This document shows, piece by piece, positions 8,778-17,101 of a DNA stretch of 64,000 bases (positions are counted from its first letter, which is position 1; each line of letters starts with the position of its first letter). Position numbers and translations under genes: made by a program. The DNA is from Tessaracoccus sp. OS52. GTDB lineage: Bacteria > Actinomycetota > Actinomycetes > Propionibacteriales > Propionibacteriaceae. The stretch covers positions 248,001 to 312,000 of the forward strand of contig NZ_JAJEWM010000001.1 of the NCBI RefSeq assembly GCF_020687685.1, in the 5' to 3' direction. The notes beneath the pieces were generated by a model. The model had not been told where the DNA came from. It saw only the letters and a program-made list of their open reading frames with translations, and made no database searches.

Positions 8778-8873
8778 GTGGATCCGAGAACCCGACGGCT
8801 GATCGTCTCCGGCGTGCTGGCGGCGTTGGTGCTCGTCGTGGTCATCTGGGGGCTCCTCGGCCAGCCGATGTAG
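8778..8873 (+). CDS. 31-residue single-span membrane peptide
   Basis: GTG 8778 to TAG 8871 encodes a 31-residue peptide. A short positively charged head (MDPRTRR) is followed by an uninterrupted hydrophobic helix of about 20 residues ending WGLLGQPM. It has the signs of a real small gene: a TAGGCT -10 exactly seven bases before the GTG, a strict charge-then-helix layout, and an otherwise empty gap between two genes. The orientation would be N-in by the positive-inside rule. Partners and function are unknown. The next gene, which encodes a surface protein, has its own promoter. Confidence 0.6.
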   Translation: MDPRTRRLIVSGVLAALVLVVVIWGLLGQPM

Positions 8874-8915
8874 CCGCCGCCGGGGTGGCCGATAGGTGAG
8901 GCAGGGCGGGCACAG

Positions 8916-8921
8916 TATTCT
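8916..8921 (+). promoter_or_regulatory. -10 element TATTCT before the surface protein gene
   Basis: TATTCT ends ten bases before ATG 8932, implying a leader of only a few bases. No Shine-Dalgarno is present. Confidence 0.45.
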
Positions 8922-8931
8922 GGCGCTCACC

Positions 8932-9909
8932 ATGAATGCGCTCCGCCGACTCCTCACTGCCCTCGTATTCGGCCTGGCGGTGACCAGCCTCCCGACGGTG
9001 GCCTCAGCAGACGACATCGCACTCGACGGGATTTCGTCGGTATCGGGGATCTACTGGGACGAGGACTCCGGCACCCTGTACGTGAGCGCTGCCGACGCGC
9101 CCGGTGAGGTCCAGATGCTCGACGAGTCGGGCGAGAGCATCGGGCAGGTCAGCTACTCCGCGCAGCCGGAGTCGGTCCAGGGTCTGGCGGTGCACGCCGG
9201 GCAGCTCTACATCGCCGACATCGGCGACGAGGCCGGGCAGCGAGACTTCGTCAGCGTCTTCGGCGTGACGCCCGCCGACGGGCAGCAGCGGTACCGCGCC
9301 TGGGACTTCGAGTTCCCCGACGGCCCGCAGAACGCCACCGCGTTCCTGGTCTCCGGCAAGGGGCGCTTCTACTTCATCACCTCCGGCGAGAACCCGGGCA
9401 TCTATCGCGCGGAGCTGGAACCCTCCCGCGACGGCGTCAACGCACTGGTCCGCGCCGCAGACGCCCCCGACGGCGTGACCGACGCCACCTTCCTCGACGA
9501 CGGTGCGACCATGCTGGTTCGCACGGCCGACGGCGTCGTGCTGATCAACGCCTTCTCGTGGGAGACCCAGGCCACCACCACCTACGTGGACGCTCCGGGT
9601 GGGGAGTCGATCACCCAGTTCGGGAACGGCCGCATGCTCGTTGGCGGTGCAGGCACGCTGCGCGACGAGCCGCTGCCCGACGGCGAGACCACGGTCACGC
9701 CAGCGCCTGCGTCGCCGAGCGCCGATCCGTCGGCCGAACCGTCACAGGCGCCGACACCGTCGGAGGCCGCTGACCCGGCCTCGCCCGCGCCAGACGTGCC
9801 CGCGGAGGCCCCCGACGAAGTCTCCCGCGGCGGCACCCTGATCGCCCTGGCGGTGGCGGTGCTCGTCGCGGTGGTGGCCGGGACGGTCGTCTTCGTCAGC
9901 CGCGACTGA
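8932..9909 (+). CDS. Surface-anchored beta-propeller-like protein with C-terminal membrane helix
   Basis: The 325-residue product has a clear signal peptide (basic MNALRRLL, hydrophobic core, ending about PTVASADD). About 220 residues follow with repeated strand patterns such as GISSVSGIYWDEDSGTLYVS and SVQGLAVHAGQLYIADIGDE, like NHL/SMP-30-type propeller blades. A Pro/Ser/Ala spacer of about 50 residues then leads to a C-terminal membrane helix and a short cytoplasmic tail (SRD). This is the usual layout of an actinobacterial membrane-tethered extracellular protein. No catalytic residues are assignable. Its 3' end overlaps serC by 14 bases tail to tail. Confidence 0.8.
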   Translation: MNALRRLLTALVFGLAVTSLPTVASADDIALDGISSVSGIYWDEDSGTLYVSAADAPGEVQMLDESGESIGQVSYSAQPESVQGLAVHAGQLYIADIGDEAGQRDFVSVFGVTPADGQQRYRAWDFEFPDGPQNATAFLVSGKGRFYFITSGENPGIYRAELEPSRDGVNALVRAADAPDGVTDATFLDDGATMLVRTADGVVLINAFSWETQATTTYVDAPGGESITQFGNGRMLVGGAGTLRDEPLPDGETTVTPAPASPSADPSAEPSQAPTPSEAADPASPAPDVPAEAPDEVSRGGTLIALAVAVLVAVVAGTVVFVSRD

Positions 9910-10999
9910 TCTCCTCCACCACGAAGTCGATGCAACCGGTGAGCGCCACCACGTCGTCGGGATCCACGGAGGCGTAGCAGGCGACCCTGAGCTGGTTGCG
10001 GTTGAGGGCCCGGTAGGGGTCGATGTCGACGACGCCATGGGCCCGCAGCACCTTCGAGACCTGGGCCGCGTCGACCGTCTCGTCGAAGTCGATGGTGGCC
10101 ACCACCGGGGAGCGGTGGGCCGGGTCCGCCACGAACGGGGTGGCGTAGTCCCGCTCCGCGGCCCATGAGTAAAGAGTGTCGGTGGCGGTGCGGCAACGCT
10201 GCGCGACGGCGGAGATCCCGCCCTGCTCCAGCATCCAGTTGACCTGGTCCTCCATCAGCAGCAGCGTCGCGATGGCAGGGGTGTTCAGGGTCTGGTGCTG
10301 GCGGGAGTTCTTGAGGGCGGTGGTGAAGTCAAGGATCTCCGGGATCCAGCGGCCACTGGCTTTGATCCGCTCGGCCTGCTCGATGAGGGCGGGGGACACG
10401 AAGGCGAACCAGAGGCCGCCGTCGGAGCTGAAGTTCTTCTGGGGCGCGAAGTAGTAGGCGTCGGTCTGGCCGATGTCGGCCTCCATGCCCCCGGCGGCCG
10501 ACGTCGCGTCGACCAGCACGAGTCCGTCACCGATCCTCGCCACGGGTGCGGCCGCGCCGGTGGAGGTCTCGTTCTGCGCCCAGGCGTACACGTCGGCGTC
10601 GGTGGCCTCGGGGAGCGCGACGGCGCCCGCCTCCGCCTCGAACACGGCGGGGTCCTTTAAGAACGGGGCGGCCTTGCTCGCCTTCGCGAACTTGCGCGAG
10701 AACTCACCGAAGACGCCGTGCGCGGAGCGCCGCTCGATCAGGGAACTGACCGCAAGGTCCCAGAACAGTGTGGACCCACCGTTGCCCAGCACCACCTCGT
10801 ATCCCTCGGGCAGGGAGTAGAGCTCGTCGAGTCCGTCCTGGACGGCCGCGACGAGGTCGCGCACCGGGGCCTGGCGGTGGGAGGTGCCCATCACGTCACC
10901 CCGCATCGCGAGGTAGTCCAGCGCCTCGGGACGAACCTTCGCAGGTCCGGAACCGAAGCGGCCGTCGGCGGGCAGCAGCTCTTCAGGGATGTGGATCAC
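9896..10999 (-). CDS. serC: Phosphoserine transaminase
   Basis: Class V PLP aminotransferase (367 residues) converting 3-phosphohydroxypyruvate and glutamate to phosphoserine in serine synthesis. The start IHIPEELLPADGRFGSGPAKVR and the MGTSHRQ segment are typical of the actinobacterial SerC subgroup. The PLP lysine is in YYFAPQKNFSSDGG, and residues around VLVDATSAAGG bind the cofactor. GTG 10999 lies six bases after a TAGGAT -10, so the transcript is predicted to be leaderless. It is convergent with and slightly overlaps the surface protein gene. Confidence 0.93.
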   Translation of the reverse strand: MIHIPEELLPADGRFGSGPAKVRPEALDYLAMRGDVMGTSHRQAPVRDLVAAVQDGLDELYSLPEGYEVVLGNGGSTLFWDLAVSSLIERRSAHGVFGEFSRKFAKASKAAPFLKDPAVFEAEAGAVALPEATDADVYAWAQNETSTGAAAPVARIGDGLVLVDATSAAGGMEADIGQTDAYYFAPQKNFSSDGGLWFAFVSPALIEQAERIKASGRWIPEILDFTTALKNSRQHQTLNTPAIATLLLMEDQVNWMLEQGGISAVAQRCRTATDTLYSWAAERDYATPFVADPAHRSPVVATIDFDETVDAAQVSKVLRAHGVVDIDPYRALNRNQLRVACYASVDPDDVVALTGCIDFVVEEISRG

Positions 11000-11005
11000 G
11001 CGCTC

Positions 11006-11011
11006 ATCCTA
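11006..11011 (-). promoter_or_regulatory. Leaderless -10 element of serC (TAGGAT on the minus strand)
   Basis: TAGGAT on the minus strand, six bases before GTG 10999, with no ribosome binding site between. Confidence 0.55.
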
Positions 11012-11059
11012 TTCAGCAGGCCGAGGTCTCGACGTCGGCGCTCCACGCATCGGGAAGCC

Positions 11060-12043
11060 TCAGGCGCGCACGTCGACGACGGTCCGCCCCCGGACCTGAC
11101 CGGCCAGCACCCGCTGAGCGGTGTCGACGACCTCGTCCAGGGCGACCGTCGTGGCCGTGCTCGCGAGTTTGGCCGGGTCCAGGTCAGTGGCCAGCCGGTC
11201 CCAGGCCTTCCGGCGCAGTTCCACCGGAGCCTCGGCCGAGTCGATCCCGGCGAGGGTCACGTTGCGCAGGATGAACGGCAGCACCGAGCCGGGCAGGTCG
11301 TTGCCCTGTGCCAGACCGCACGCGGCCACCACGCCGCGGTACGCCGTCGCGGCCAGCACGTTGACCAGGGTGTGGCTGCCCACGGTGTCGACGGCGCCCG
11401 CCCACCTCGTCGTCGTGAACGGCTTGCCTGGCTCCGACAACCGGCCGATGATCTCTGCCGCGCCCAGCCCTCGAAGGTAGTCGCCCTCCAGCGGGCGGCC
11501 GGTGGAGGCGACGACGCGGTAGCCGAGGCCGGAGAGGATCGCTATGGCGATGGAGCCGACCCCGCCTCCCGCTCCGGTGACCAGGACCTCTCCGCTGTCC
11601 GGGGTGATCCCGCCGTGCTCCAGCGCGAGCACGCACAGCATCGCGGTGTACCCCGCCGTGCCGATCGTCATCGCGTCGCGGGTGCTGAACGCAGTGGGGA
11701 GCGGCACCAGCCAGTCGCCGGGGACGCGGGCGCGTTCGGCCAGGCCGCCATGGTGGGTCTGGCCCAGGCCCCAGCCGTTCGCGAGCACGGCGTCGCCGGG
11801 GGAGAACCGCGGATCCGTGGATTCGGCGACGACGCCGGCGAGGTCGATGCCCGGGACGAGCGGGAAGCGCCGCATGATCCTGCCCGCGCCCGTGACCGCC
11901 AGGGCGTCCTTGTAGTTCACGGTGGAGTGCTCGACGTCCACGGTCACCTCGCCCGGCATCAGGTCCCCGTCGCCCAGCCCGGCCAGTTCGGTTGTGATGA
12001 CATCGTCGTCGGACTTGCTCGTCAACAGCGCACGGAAGGACAT
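11060..12043 (-). CDS. Medium-chain reductase, acrylyl-CoA/quinone reductase family (YhdH/AcuI-like)
   Basis: NADPH-dependent oxidoreductase of 327 residues without the structural zinc loop. The N-terminal GroES-like part contains VEHSTVNYKDALAVTG and FPLVPGIDLAGVV, hallmarks of the YhdH/YhfP/AcuI subgroup. The Rossmann domain starts at VLVTGAGGGVGSIAIAIL, and RVVASTGR would read the 2'-phosphate of NADPH. Relatives reduce acrylyl-CoA or small quinones and enones; which applies here cannot be decided. The start is ATG 12043, six bases after TAGACT (leaderless). It is divergent from the TPP riboswitch operon. Confidence 0.85.
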   Translation of the reverse strand: MSFRALLTSKSDDDVITTELAGLGDGDLMPGEVTVDVEHSTVNYKDALAVTGAGRIMRRFPLVPGIDLAGVVAESTDPRFSPGDAVLANGWGLGQTHHGGLAERARVPGDWLVPLPTAFSTRDAMTIGTAGYTAMLCVLALEHGGITPDSGEVLVTGAGGGVGSIAIAILSGLGYRVVASTGRPLEGDYLRGLGAAEIIGRLSEPGKPFTTTRWAGAVDTVGSHTLVNVLAATAYRGVVAACGLAQGNDLPGSVLPFILRNVTLAGIDSAEAPVELRRKAWDRLATDLDPAKLASTATTVALDEVVDTAQRVLAGQVRGRTVVDVRA

Positions 12044-12049
12044 GGACCG

Positions 12050-12055
12050 AGTCTA
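12050..12055 (-). promoter_or_regulatory. Leaderless -10 element (TAGACT on the minus strand)
   Basis: Six bases before ATG 12043 of the YhdH-like gene. It lies 19 bases from the oppositely oriented TATTGT that probably drives the riboswitch transcript. Confidence 0.5.
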
Positions 12056-12074
12056 GGTCCGGAGGGATCGAGGG

Positions 12075-12080
12075 TATTGT
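12075..12080 (+). promoter_or_regulatory. -10 element of the thiamine transporter operon (TATTGT)
   Basis: TATTGT is directly upstream of the TPP riboswitch. Transcription from about 12087 would place the aptamer at the very 5' end of the mRNA. No convincing -35 was seen. Confidence 0.45.
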
Positions 12081-12086
12081 GGTCCT

Positions 12087-12174
12087 CGCACGGGAGTCCA
12101 GTGAGCTGGGCTGAGAGGGAGTACTCCAACTCCGACCGTAGAACCTGATCTGGATCATGCCAGCGCAGGGAGCT
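12087..12174 (+). promoter_or_regulatory. TPP (THI-box) riboswitch
   Basis: The conserved THI elements are present in order: ACGGGAGTCC at 12090-12099, GCTGAGAGGGAG at 12110-12121, then CCGACCGTAGAACCTGAT-C-TGGATCATGCCAGCGCAGGGAG (12133-12172). These are the pyrimidine- and pyrophosphate-sensing arms. It precedes ykoFEDC-type thiamine/HMP transporter genes, the expected regulon. The expression platform seems to be the downstream hairpin that covers the ribosome binding site (12206-12234). Confidence 0.96.
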
Positions 12175-12205
12175 TCCAGCCTCATCTGCTGGGTCTCGGG
12201 CAACC

Positions 12206-12234
12206 GCCCTCCGTGCCAGTTTCACGGAAAGGGC
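12206..12234 (+). promoter_or_regulatory. Shine-Dalgarno-sequestering hairpin of the TPP riboswitch
   Basis: GCCCTCCGTG (12206-12215) can pair with CACGGAAAGGGC (12223-12234) with a two-base bulge and a seven-base loop. The paired strand contains the purine-rich AAAGGG that would serve ATG 12240. This points to control of translation start rather than termination. The mutually exclusive pairing with the aptamer was not computed. Confidence 0.55.
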
Positions 12235-12239
12235 AGGCC

Positions 12240-12896
12240 ATGACCACCAGCACAACCACCCTCGTCGGCCGCGACGAGTTCACAGCCGATCCGCTGCGCT
12301 TCGGCGTCGGCGCCCGCGTCACCGTCGCCGTGATGTGCGACGACTACGTCGACGTCATCCTCGGGGCACTCGCGGGCCTCGACACGAGGGGTCTCACCAT
12401 CGAGACCGGCGACGTCAGCACCTTCGCGGGCGGCTCCGAGGCCGACCTGCTCGGCTGGCTCACCGACCTCGCCGACGCCGTCGCCGCCACCGGCCACCAT
12501 GCGGCCCTCAGCGTCCAGCTCAGCCGGGGCTGCCCCGGTGAGGTGGTCTGCGAGCTCCCGGGTGGGGCGGGACCGCGCGTCGTGGACACGCCGAAGGGGC
12601 GCCAGATCGGTCGCCACGCCTCGGCCGAATGGGCCATCTACCCGCTTGCCGACGACGTCCGCGGTGGCGTCGAACCCGACCACATGCGAGACATCGAGGC
12701 AGCCATCCAACTGTCCCGGGAGCTGGGCACCTTCCGCGGTTCCGCGCACTTCGTGACCCGCCTGGAGGGCGACCTCGGCGCCATCATCGAGACCGTCGTC
12801 GCCGGCTGGACGATGGTGGGACGCAGCGTCCAGCACGTCGTCGCGCACCTCAGCATCTCCGTCAACAGCCCGAGCCACTCCAATGCTGCGGCGTGA
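12240..12896 (+). CDS. ykoF: YkoF-like thiamine/HMP-binding protein
   Basis: 218 residues made of two similar alpha/beta halves, as in the B. subtilis YkoF dimer that binds thiamine and hydroxymethylpyrimidine. The first half (about 20-100) includes GARVTVAVMCDDYVDVILGAL; the second (about 110-205) includes ASAEWAIYPLADD and GTFRGSAHFVTRLEGD. The start is ATG 12240, not the in-frame GTG at 12213, because AAAGGG is six bases before the ATG and the riboswitch hairpin acts on it. It overlaps the next gene by 14 bases. It is the first gene of the riboswitch operon and probably captures thiamine or HMP for the ECF transporter. Confidence 0.85.
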   Translation: MTTSTTTLVGRDEFTADPLRFGVGARVTVAVMCDDYVDVILGALAGLDTRGLTIETGDVSTFAGGSEADLLGWLTDLADAVAATGHHAALSVQLSRGCPGEVVCELPGGAGPRVVDTPKGRQIGRHASAEWAIYPLADDVRGGVEPDHMRDIEAAIQLSRELGTFRGSAHFVTRLEGDLGAIIETVVAGWTMVGRSVQHVVAHLSISVNSPSHSNAAA

Positions 12897-13506
12897 GGGC
12901 GAGGGCGGTCGCGCGCCCCTGCAACTGCGCGACATCGTGCTGATGGTGGTCCTCGGAGTGGTGTTCGGGTTCCTCTACTGGGCTCTGGTCCAGGCCTGGA
13001 ACGGACTCGCCGTCCTGATGGGCCCGGCCGGCGACCTCGCCCAGCACGTCCTGTTCGGCGGCTGGCTGCTCGTGGCGCCGTTGGCGCTGGCGATCATCCG
13101 GCGGCCCGGCGTGGGCATCGTCGCGGAGATCCTGGCCTCCGTCGTTGAGGTGGTGTTCCTGGGGTCCCCGGTGGGACCCACCCTCATCATCGCCGCCGCC
13201 ATCCAGGGCTTCGGCAGCGAACTGGCCTTCGCGCTCGGACGCTACCGACGCTTCGGGTGGGGCACCTTCGCGCTTTCCGGTCTGCTGGGTGCCGGGCTGG
13301 TCTTCTTCTACAGCGCCTGGCGTGCCGCCTGGTACGGGCAGGACATCTTCTGGCTTCGGCTCGCCATGCAGTGCGCCTCGGGCGTGGTGCTGGGTGGGCT
13401 GTTGGCGAAGGTGCTGGTGGAGGGCCTGAAGGCCACCGGGGTGCTGGCCAACTACGGCATCTCGCGGGAGGAGCAGGCCGAGCCGGTGGTGCGTCGTGTC
13501 CGCTGA
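12883..13506 (+). CDS. ykoE: ECF transporter substrate-binding (S) membrane component, YkoE type
   Basis: 207-residue integral membrane protein with about six helices. It starts LQLRDIVLMVVLGVVFGFLYWALVQAWNGL, contains AEILASVVEVVFLGSP, and ends with a cytoplasmic arginine-rich tail. YkoE is the thiamine/HMP-specific S component of the ECF vitamin uptake system. Its position between YkoF and the double ATPase YkoD, behind a TPP riboswitch, makes the substrate assignment strong. It overlaps both neighbours by 11-14 bases, so translation of the set is tightly coupled. Confidence 0.9.
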   Translation: MLRREGEGGRAPLQLRDIVLMVVLGVVFGFLYWALVQAWNGLAVLMGPAGDLAQHVLFGGWLLVAPLALAIIRRPGVGIVAEILASVVEVVFLGSPVGPTLIIAAAIQGFGSELAFALGRYRRFGWGTFALSGLLGAGLVFFYSAWRAAWYGQDIFWLRLAMQCASGVVLGGLLAKVLVEGLKATGVLANYGISREEQAEPVVRRVR

Positions 13507-15118
13507 ACCCATCCTCGCCGCGTCGGAACTGGAGGCCATCTTCGGGTCCGGACTCGGCGTCGGACCCGCCACCTTCACCGTCGCTCCCGGCGAGGAGGTG
13601 CTGGTGCTCGGCCCGTCCGGGTCCGGCAAGTCCACGCTCCTCAGGCTGCTGCACGGCGCGGTCCCGCACGCCATCCATGCGCGCGTCTCTGGCGCCGTCA
13701 CGGTGGTCGGCCGCGACGTCGCCGCCGCCCAAGTGGCGGGGCTGGCCGACGTCGTGGGGGTCGTCGGCCAGGACCCAACCGCCGGGGTCTGCCTGCCGGA
13801 GGTCGACGACGAACTGGCCCTCCCACTGGAGAACCTGTGCGTGGACCCCAGCGAGATCCCCGGCCGGGTCCGCGAGGCACTGGCGACGGTGGACGCTGCG
13901 CACCTGGCCGGGCGGCAGACAGAGGAACTCTCCGGCGGGGAGTTGCAGCGAATCGCGCTGGCCGCGGCGACCGTCACCAGACCCCGGCTGCTGCTCCTCG
14001 ATGAGCCGACCTCGATGCTGGACGCTGCGGGGATCGACGGCGTGCGCCGCGCCGTCGCCGAGGTCCGGCGCAGCACGGGGGCCGCCGTCGTACTCGTTGA
14101 GCACCGGCTCGACGAGTACGCCGGCGACGCGGGACTCGCCGGGCTGCCGCAGCGATGGATCGTGGTGGACCGCGCGGGCAGGATCCGGTTCGACGGCGCG
14201 GCCGCGACGCTCTCCGACGCCGAGATCCGTGAACTGCTCGCGGCCGGCTGCTGGCTGCCTGCCGAAGTGGAGGACAGGGCGTTGGGTGAACCGCCGGAAC
14301 CCGTCCTCCCAGGGGCGCATCCGGTGGCGGCCGCCGGCCCGGCGCTGGAGGCCCGGGGACTGGCCGTGGCGCCGGGCGGGGCGCGTCGCGGCGGCGAGGG
14401 ACGGGCTGTCCTCTCCGGGGTGGACCTCACTCTCAGCCCAGGTGAGGTGGTGGCCCTCGTCGGGGCCAACGGGCAGGGCAAGTCGACGCTGCTGACGTGC
14501 CTGGCCGGACTCCACCGGCCCCTCGCAGGGACGGTGGTTGGGCCGCGCGCGGGCCTGGTCTTCCAGAACCCGGAGGACCAGTTCCAGGCCAGCACCGTCC
14601 GCGCCGAGGTCGCCTTCGGTCTGTCGGAGGCCAAGCACGGGCGGGTCGAGCAGTGGCTCACCCGCTTCGACCTCGGCGACCTGGCCGAGGCGAACCCGCA
14701 CCAGCTCTCGGGGGGCCAGAAGCGTCGGCTCAGCCTGGCCGCGATGCTCGTCCACGAGCACCCGTTCCTGCTGGCCGACGAGCCCTGCTTCGGCCTCGAC
14801 CGGCACGCGACGACGGCGGTGCTGCAGGCCCTGCGTGAGGTGGCCGACGTCGGTCGGGGAGTGTTGTTCTCAAGCCACGACCTGCGCAGCGTCGCAGCAG
14901 TTGCCGACCGGGTCATCGTCGTCGGTGAGGGACGCGTGCTCGCGGACACCACGCCATGGCGACTCCTGCTGGACGGCGACCTCCTCCGCCGGGCGCAGCT
15001 GCGCCCCTCGGCCCGGCTCACCGCCCTGGCCGCCGGTTGTGACGGGGACGCGGGCCTCCGCGCCCGGATCCAGGCGGCGGATGCCAGGGTGACGGCGCTG
15101 GAGGCGGTGGCGGCATGA
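13496..15118 (+). CDS. ykoD: ECF transporter energy-coupling ATPase with two fused ABC domains (YkoD)
   Basis: 540 residues holding two complete ATPase domains in one chain, replacing the usual EcfA/EcfA' pair. Domain 1 has Walker A GPSGSGKST (about residue 41), signature LSGGELQR and Walker B LLLLDEPTS. Domain 2 has Walker A GANGQGKST (about 323), signature LSGGQKRR and Walker B FLLADEPC. A C-terminal extension of about 50 residues follows. It hydrolyses ATP at the inner membrane to drive the YkoE/YkoC complex. It starts at GTG 13496, 11 bases inside ykoE, and shares ATGA with the T component. Confidence 0.92.
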   Translation: MSAEPILAASELEAIFGSGLGVGPATFTVAPGEEVLVLGPSGSGKSTLLRLLHGAVPHAIHARVSGAVTVVGRDVAAAQVAGLADVVGVVGQDPTAGVCLPEVDDELALPLENLCVDPSEIPGRVREALATVDAAHLAGRQTEELSGGELQRIALAAATVTRPRLLLLDEPTSMLDAAGIDGVRRAVAEVRRSTGAAVVLVEHRLDEYAGDAGLAGLPQRWIVVDRAGRIRFDGAAATLSDAEIRELLAAGCWLPAEVEDRALGEPPEPVLPGAHPVAAAGPALEARGLAVAPGGARRGGEGRAVLSGVDLTLSPGEVVALVGANGQGKSTLLTCLAGLHRPLAGTVVGPRAGLVFQNPEDQFQASTVRAEVAFGLSEAKHGRVEQWLTRFDLGDLAEANPHQLSGGQKRRLSLAAMLVHEHPFLLADEPCFGLDRHATTAVLQALREVADVGRGVLFSSHDLRSVAAVADRVIVVGEGRVLADTTPWRLLLDGDLLRRAQLRPSARLTALAAGCDGDAGLRARIQAADARVTALEAVAA

Positions 15119-15879
15119 GTGCCCACGCAACTCGGGCGCCGGGCTGGCTGCACCGTCGCAACCCGACGGTGAAGCTCGCTGCGGTGTTCATGGTTTCGGT
15201 CGCGACGCTGTTCCTGTTCGACCTGCGGGTGATCGGCGTGCTCTACGTGGCCGCCGTAGCGGCGGTGCTGGCGTGCCGGGCGCTGACGCTGCGGGAACTG
15301 GTGCTGGGGCAGCTCCCGTTCCTGCTGTTCGGGGTGGGGCTGGTCTCGGTCAACGCGCTGAGCAGACCGGGTGAGCCCGCCTTCGACGCCCCGATCCGGG
15401 TCACGGTGGAGGGCCTGACGATCGGCGTCGCGCTGGCGTTGCGGGGCTTGGTGATCGGGGTGCTGACGATCGCGTTCCTGGCCACCACACCGGCGCGGGA
15501 CCTCATGGTCAGCCTGGTCCAGCACGCCCGGCTCAGCCCGCGCTTCGCCTACCCGCTGCTCGCCGGGCAGCGGATGCTGCAGACGATGCCGAGCAGGTGG
15601 GGCACCATCCGGGCGGCACAGGCGGTCCGGGGGCGTCGGCGTCGGGACGGTTCCCCGCGCTTCGGCGTGCGCGAGTTCGGCCGGGCAGCATTCGCGCTGC
15701 TCGTCGGCTCCATCCGCTCCTCGGAGAGAATCGCCCTGGCGCTGGAGTCCCGGGGACTGAAGGCCGGGCCGCGCACCTTGTGGCGGCCAGTGCCGATGGG
15801 TTGGCAGGACGCCGTCCTGGCCATCGCGGTTCCGTGCACGTTCGTTGTCCTGATCGTGCTGCCGATCATGTTCGGGTGA
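15115..15879 (+). CDS. ykoC: ECF transporter transmembrane (T) component, YkoC
   Basis: 254-residue EcfT-type protein linking the ATPases to the S component. Four to five membrane helices are visible. The two coupling motifs are in the C-terminal half: an A-R-G-like variant AQAVRGRRRRDG and ALALESRGLKAG, the usual Ala-Arg-Gly ATPase contact points. HRRNPTVKLAAV at the N-terminus is typical of the family. The ATGA overlap with ykoD confirms a single operon. Confidence 0.92.
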   Translation: MSAHATRAPGWLHRRNPTVKLAAVFMVSVATLFLFDLRVIGVLYVAAVAAVLACRALTLRELVLGQLPFLLFGVGLVSVNALSRPGEPAFDAPIRVTVEGLTIGVALALRGLVIGVLTIAFLATTPARDLMVSLVQHARLSPRFAYPLLAGQRMLQTMPSRWGTIRAAQAVRGRRRRDGSPRFGVREFGRAAFALLVGSIRSSERIALALESRGLKAGPRTLWRPVPMGWQDAVLAIAVPCTFVVLIVLPIMFG

Positions 15880-15891
15880 TTGGATGGTGGC

Positions 15892-17028
15892 ATGGTGCAA
15901 CGGATCGAGGTGGGGCGTGCGGTCACGCCCGCGGGTGTAGTCGAGAACGCGGTGATCGGGATCCGGGACGGCCGGATCACCCACGTGGAGCCGGGCGGTG
16001 ACACCGCCGGTGAGTTCGCCGGGCTGTGGGCCGTTCCCGGATTCGTCGACACGCACTGCCACGGCGCCGATGGCGTCAGCTTCGGAGCCCCGGACGTCGA
16101 GGCCAACCGCCGCGCCATCGCCTTCCACCGCGGTCAGGGCACGACCACCCTGTTCGCGAGCACCGTGACCGAGCCGATGGCGAAACTGGAGGACCAGGTC
16201 CGCGTCCTGCGCCCACTGGTGGAGTCCGGTGAACTCGGGGGCATCCACCTGGAGGGCCCGTTCCTCTCACCCGCCAGGAAGGGCGCCCACGACGCCGGCC
16301 TGTTGATCGACCCCGACCCCGATACGGTCGCCCGCCTCATAGCCGTCGGTGGCCCGGCGCTGAAGATGGTCACGATGGCCACGGAGCGTGCCCACTCGCG
16401 GGAGGCCATCGCCCGTTTCACTGAGGCGGGTGTGCGGGTGGCGTTCGGCCACTCCGACGCGGACGAGGCCGGGGCACGGGAGGCGCTGGACTGGGGCGCG
16501 ACCATCGTCACCCACCTGTTCAACGCCATGCGCTCCATCCACCACCGCGACGCCGGCCCCGTCCCCGTGCTGTTGACCGACGAGCGCTGCATGGTGGAAC
16601 TGATCTGCGACGGAGTGCACCACGCGCCGGTGATCGCGAGGATGGCGATCGACGCCGCCGGCGTGGATCGCGTGGCGATGGTCACGGATGCCATGAGCGC
16701 CACCGGCAAGGGCAACGGGCGCTACATCCTGGGGGAGTTGGAGGTCGAGGTCGCCGAAGGGACCGCCCGGCTTGTCACGGCCGACGGCACCCCGGGCGCC
16801 ATCGCCGGCTCGACCCTCACCATGGCCGGCGCCTTCAACTACCTCGTGCAGCGGGTGGGATGCAGCATCGTCGAGGCCGCCACCATGTGCGCCACGACGC
16901 CGGCCCGGTGGCACGGCCTGGCCGAGGTCGGCCAGTTGGTGCCGGGCCGCTACGCAGACGTGTGCCTCGTCGACGACGAGGGCGGCCTGCGGGCCGTGTT
17001 CCGCCGCGGCGAGCGGGTCGGTGCCTGA
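15892..17028 (+). CDS. nagA: N-acetylglucosamine-6-phosphate deacetylase
   Basis: Amidohydrolase-fold enzyme (378 residues) that removes acetate from GlcNAc-6-P, feeding amino sugars into glycolysis or wall synthesis. Visible motifs are VPGFVDTHCHGADG near residue 50 (metal histidines), HLEGPFLSPARKGAH (metal-bridging Glu), VTHLFNAM, ICDGVHH and VTDAMSATGKGNG with the catalytic Asp. ATG 15892 was chosen over TTG 15880 for its stronger codon. Only 12 bases separate it from ykoC, so it may be read through from the thiamine operon, although its function is unrelated. Confidence 0.92.
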   Translation: MVQRIEVGRAVTPAGVVENAVIGIRDGRITHVEPGGDTAGEFAGLWAVPGFVDTHCHGADGVSFGAPDVEANRRAIAFHRGQGTTTLFASTVTEPMAKLEDQVRVLRPLVESGELGGIHLEGPFLSPARKGAHDAGLLIDPDPDTVARLIAVGGPALKMVTMATERAHSREAIARFTEAGVRVAFGHSDADEAGAREALDWGATIVTHLFNAMRSIHHRDAGPVPVLLTDERCMVELICDGVHHAPVIARMAIDAAGVDRVAMVTDAMSATGKGNGRYILGELEVEVAEGTARLVTADGTPGAIAGSTLTMAGAFNYLVQRVGCSIVEAATMCATTPARWHGLAEVGQLVPGRYADVCLVDDEGGLRAVFRRGERVGA

Positions 17029-17101
17029 CCCAGCACGGCTGTTCGGCAGGAACTCCGTTACCTCCTCAGCCTGATCTTCGGCCACTGCCGCCGGCAACCA
17101 A

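Noticed and set aside
12862-16248. Long minus-strand frame across ykoE to nagA
   Set aside because: It crosses four convincing plus-strand genes and has unlikely residue composition.
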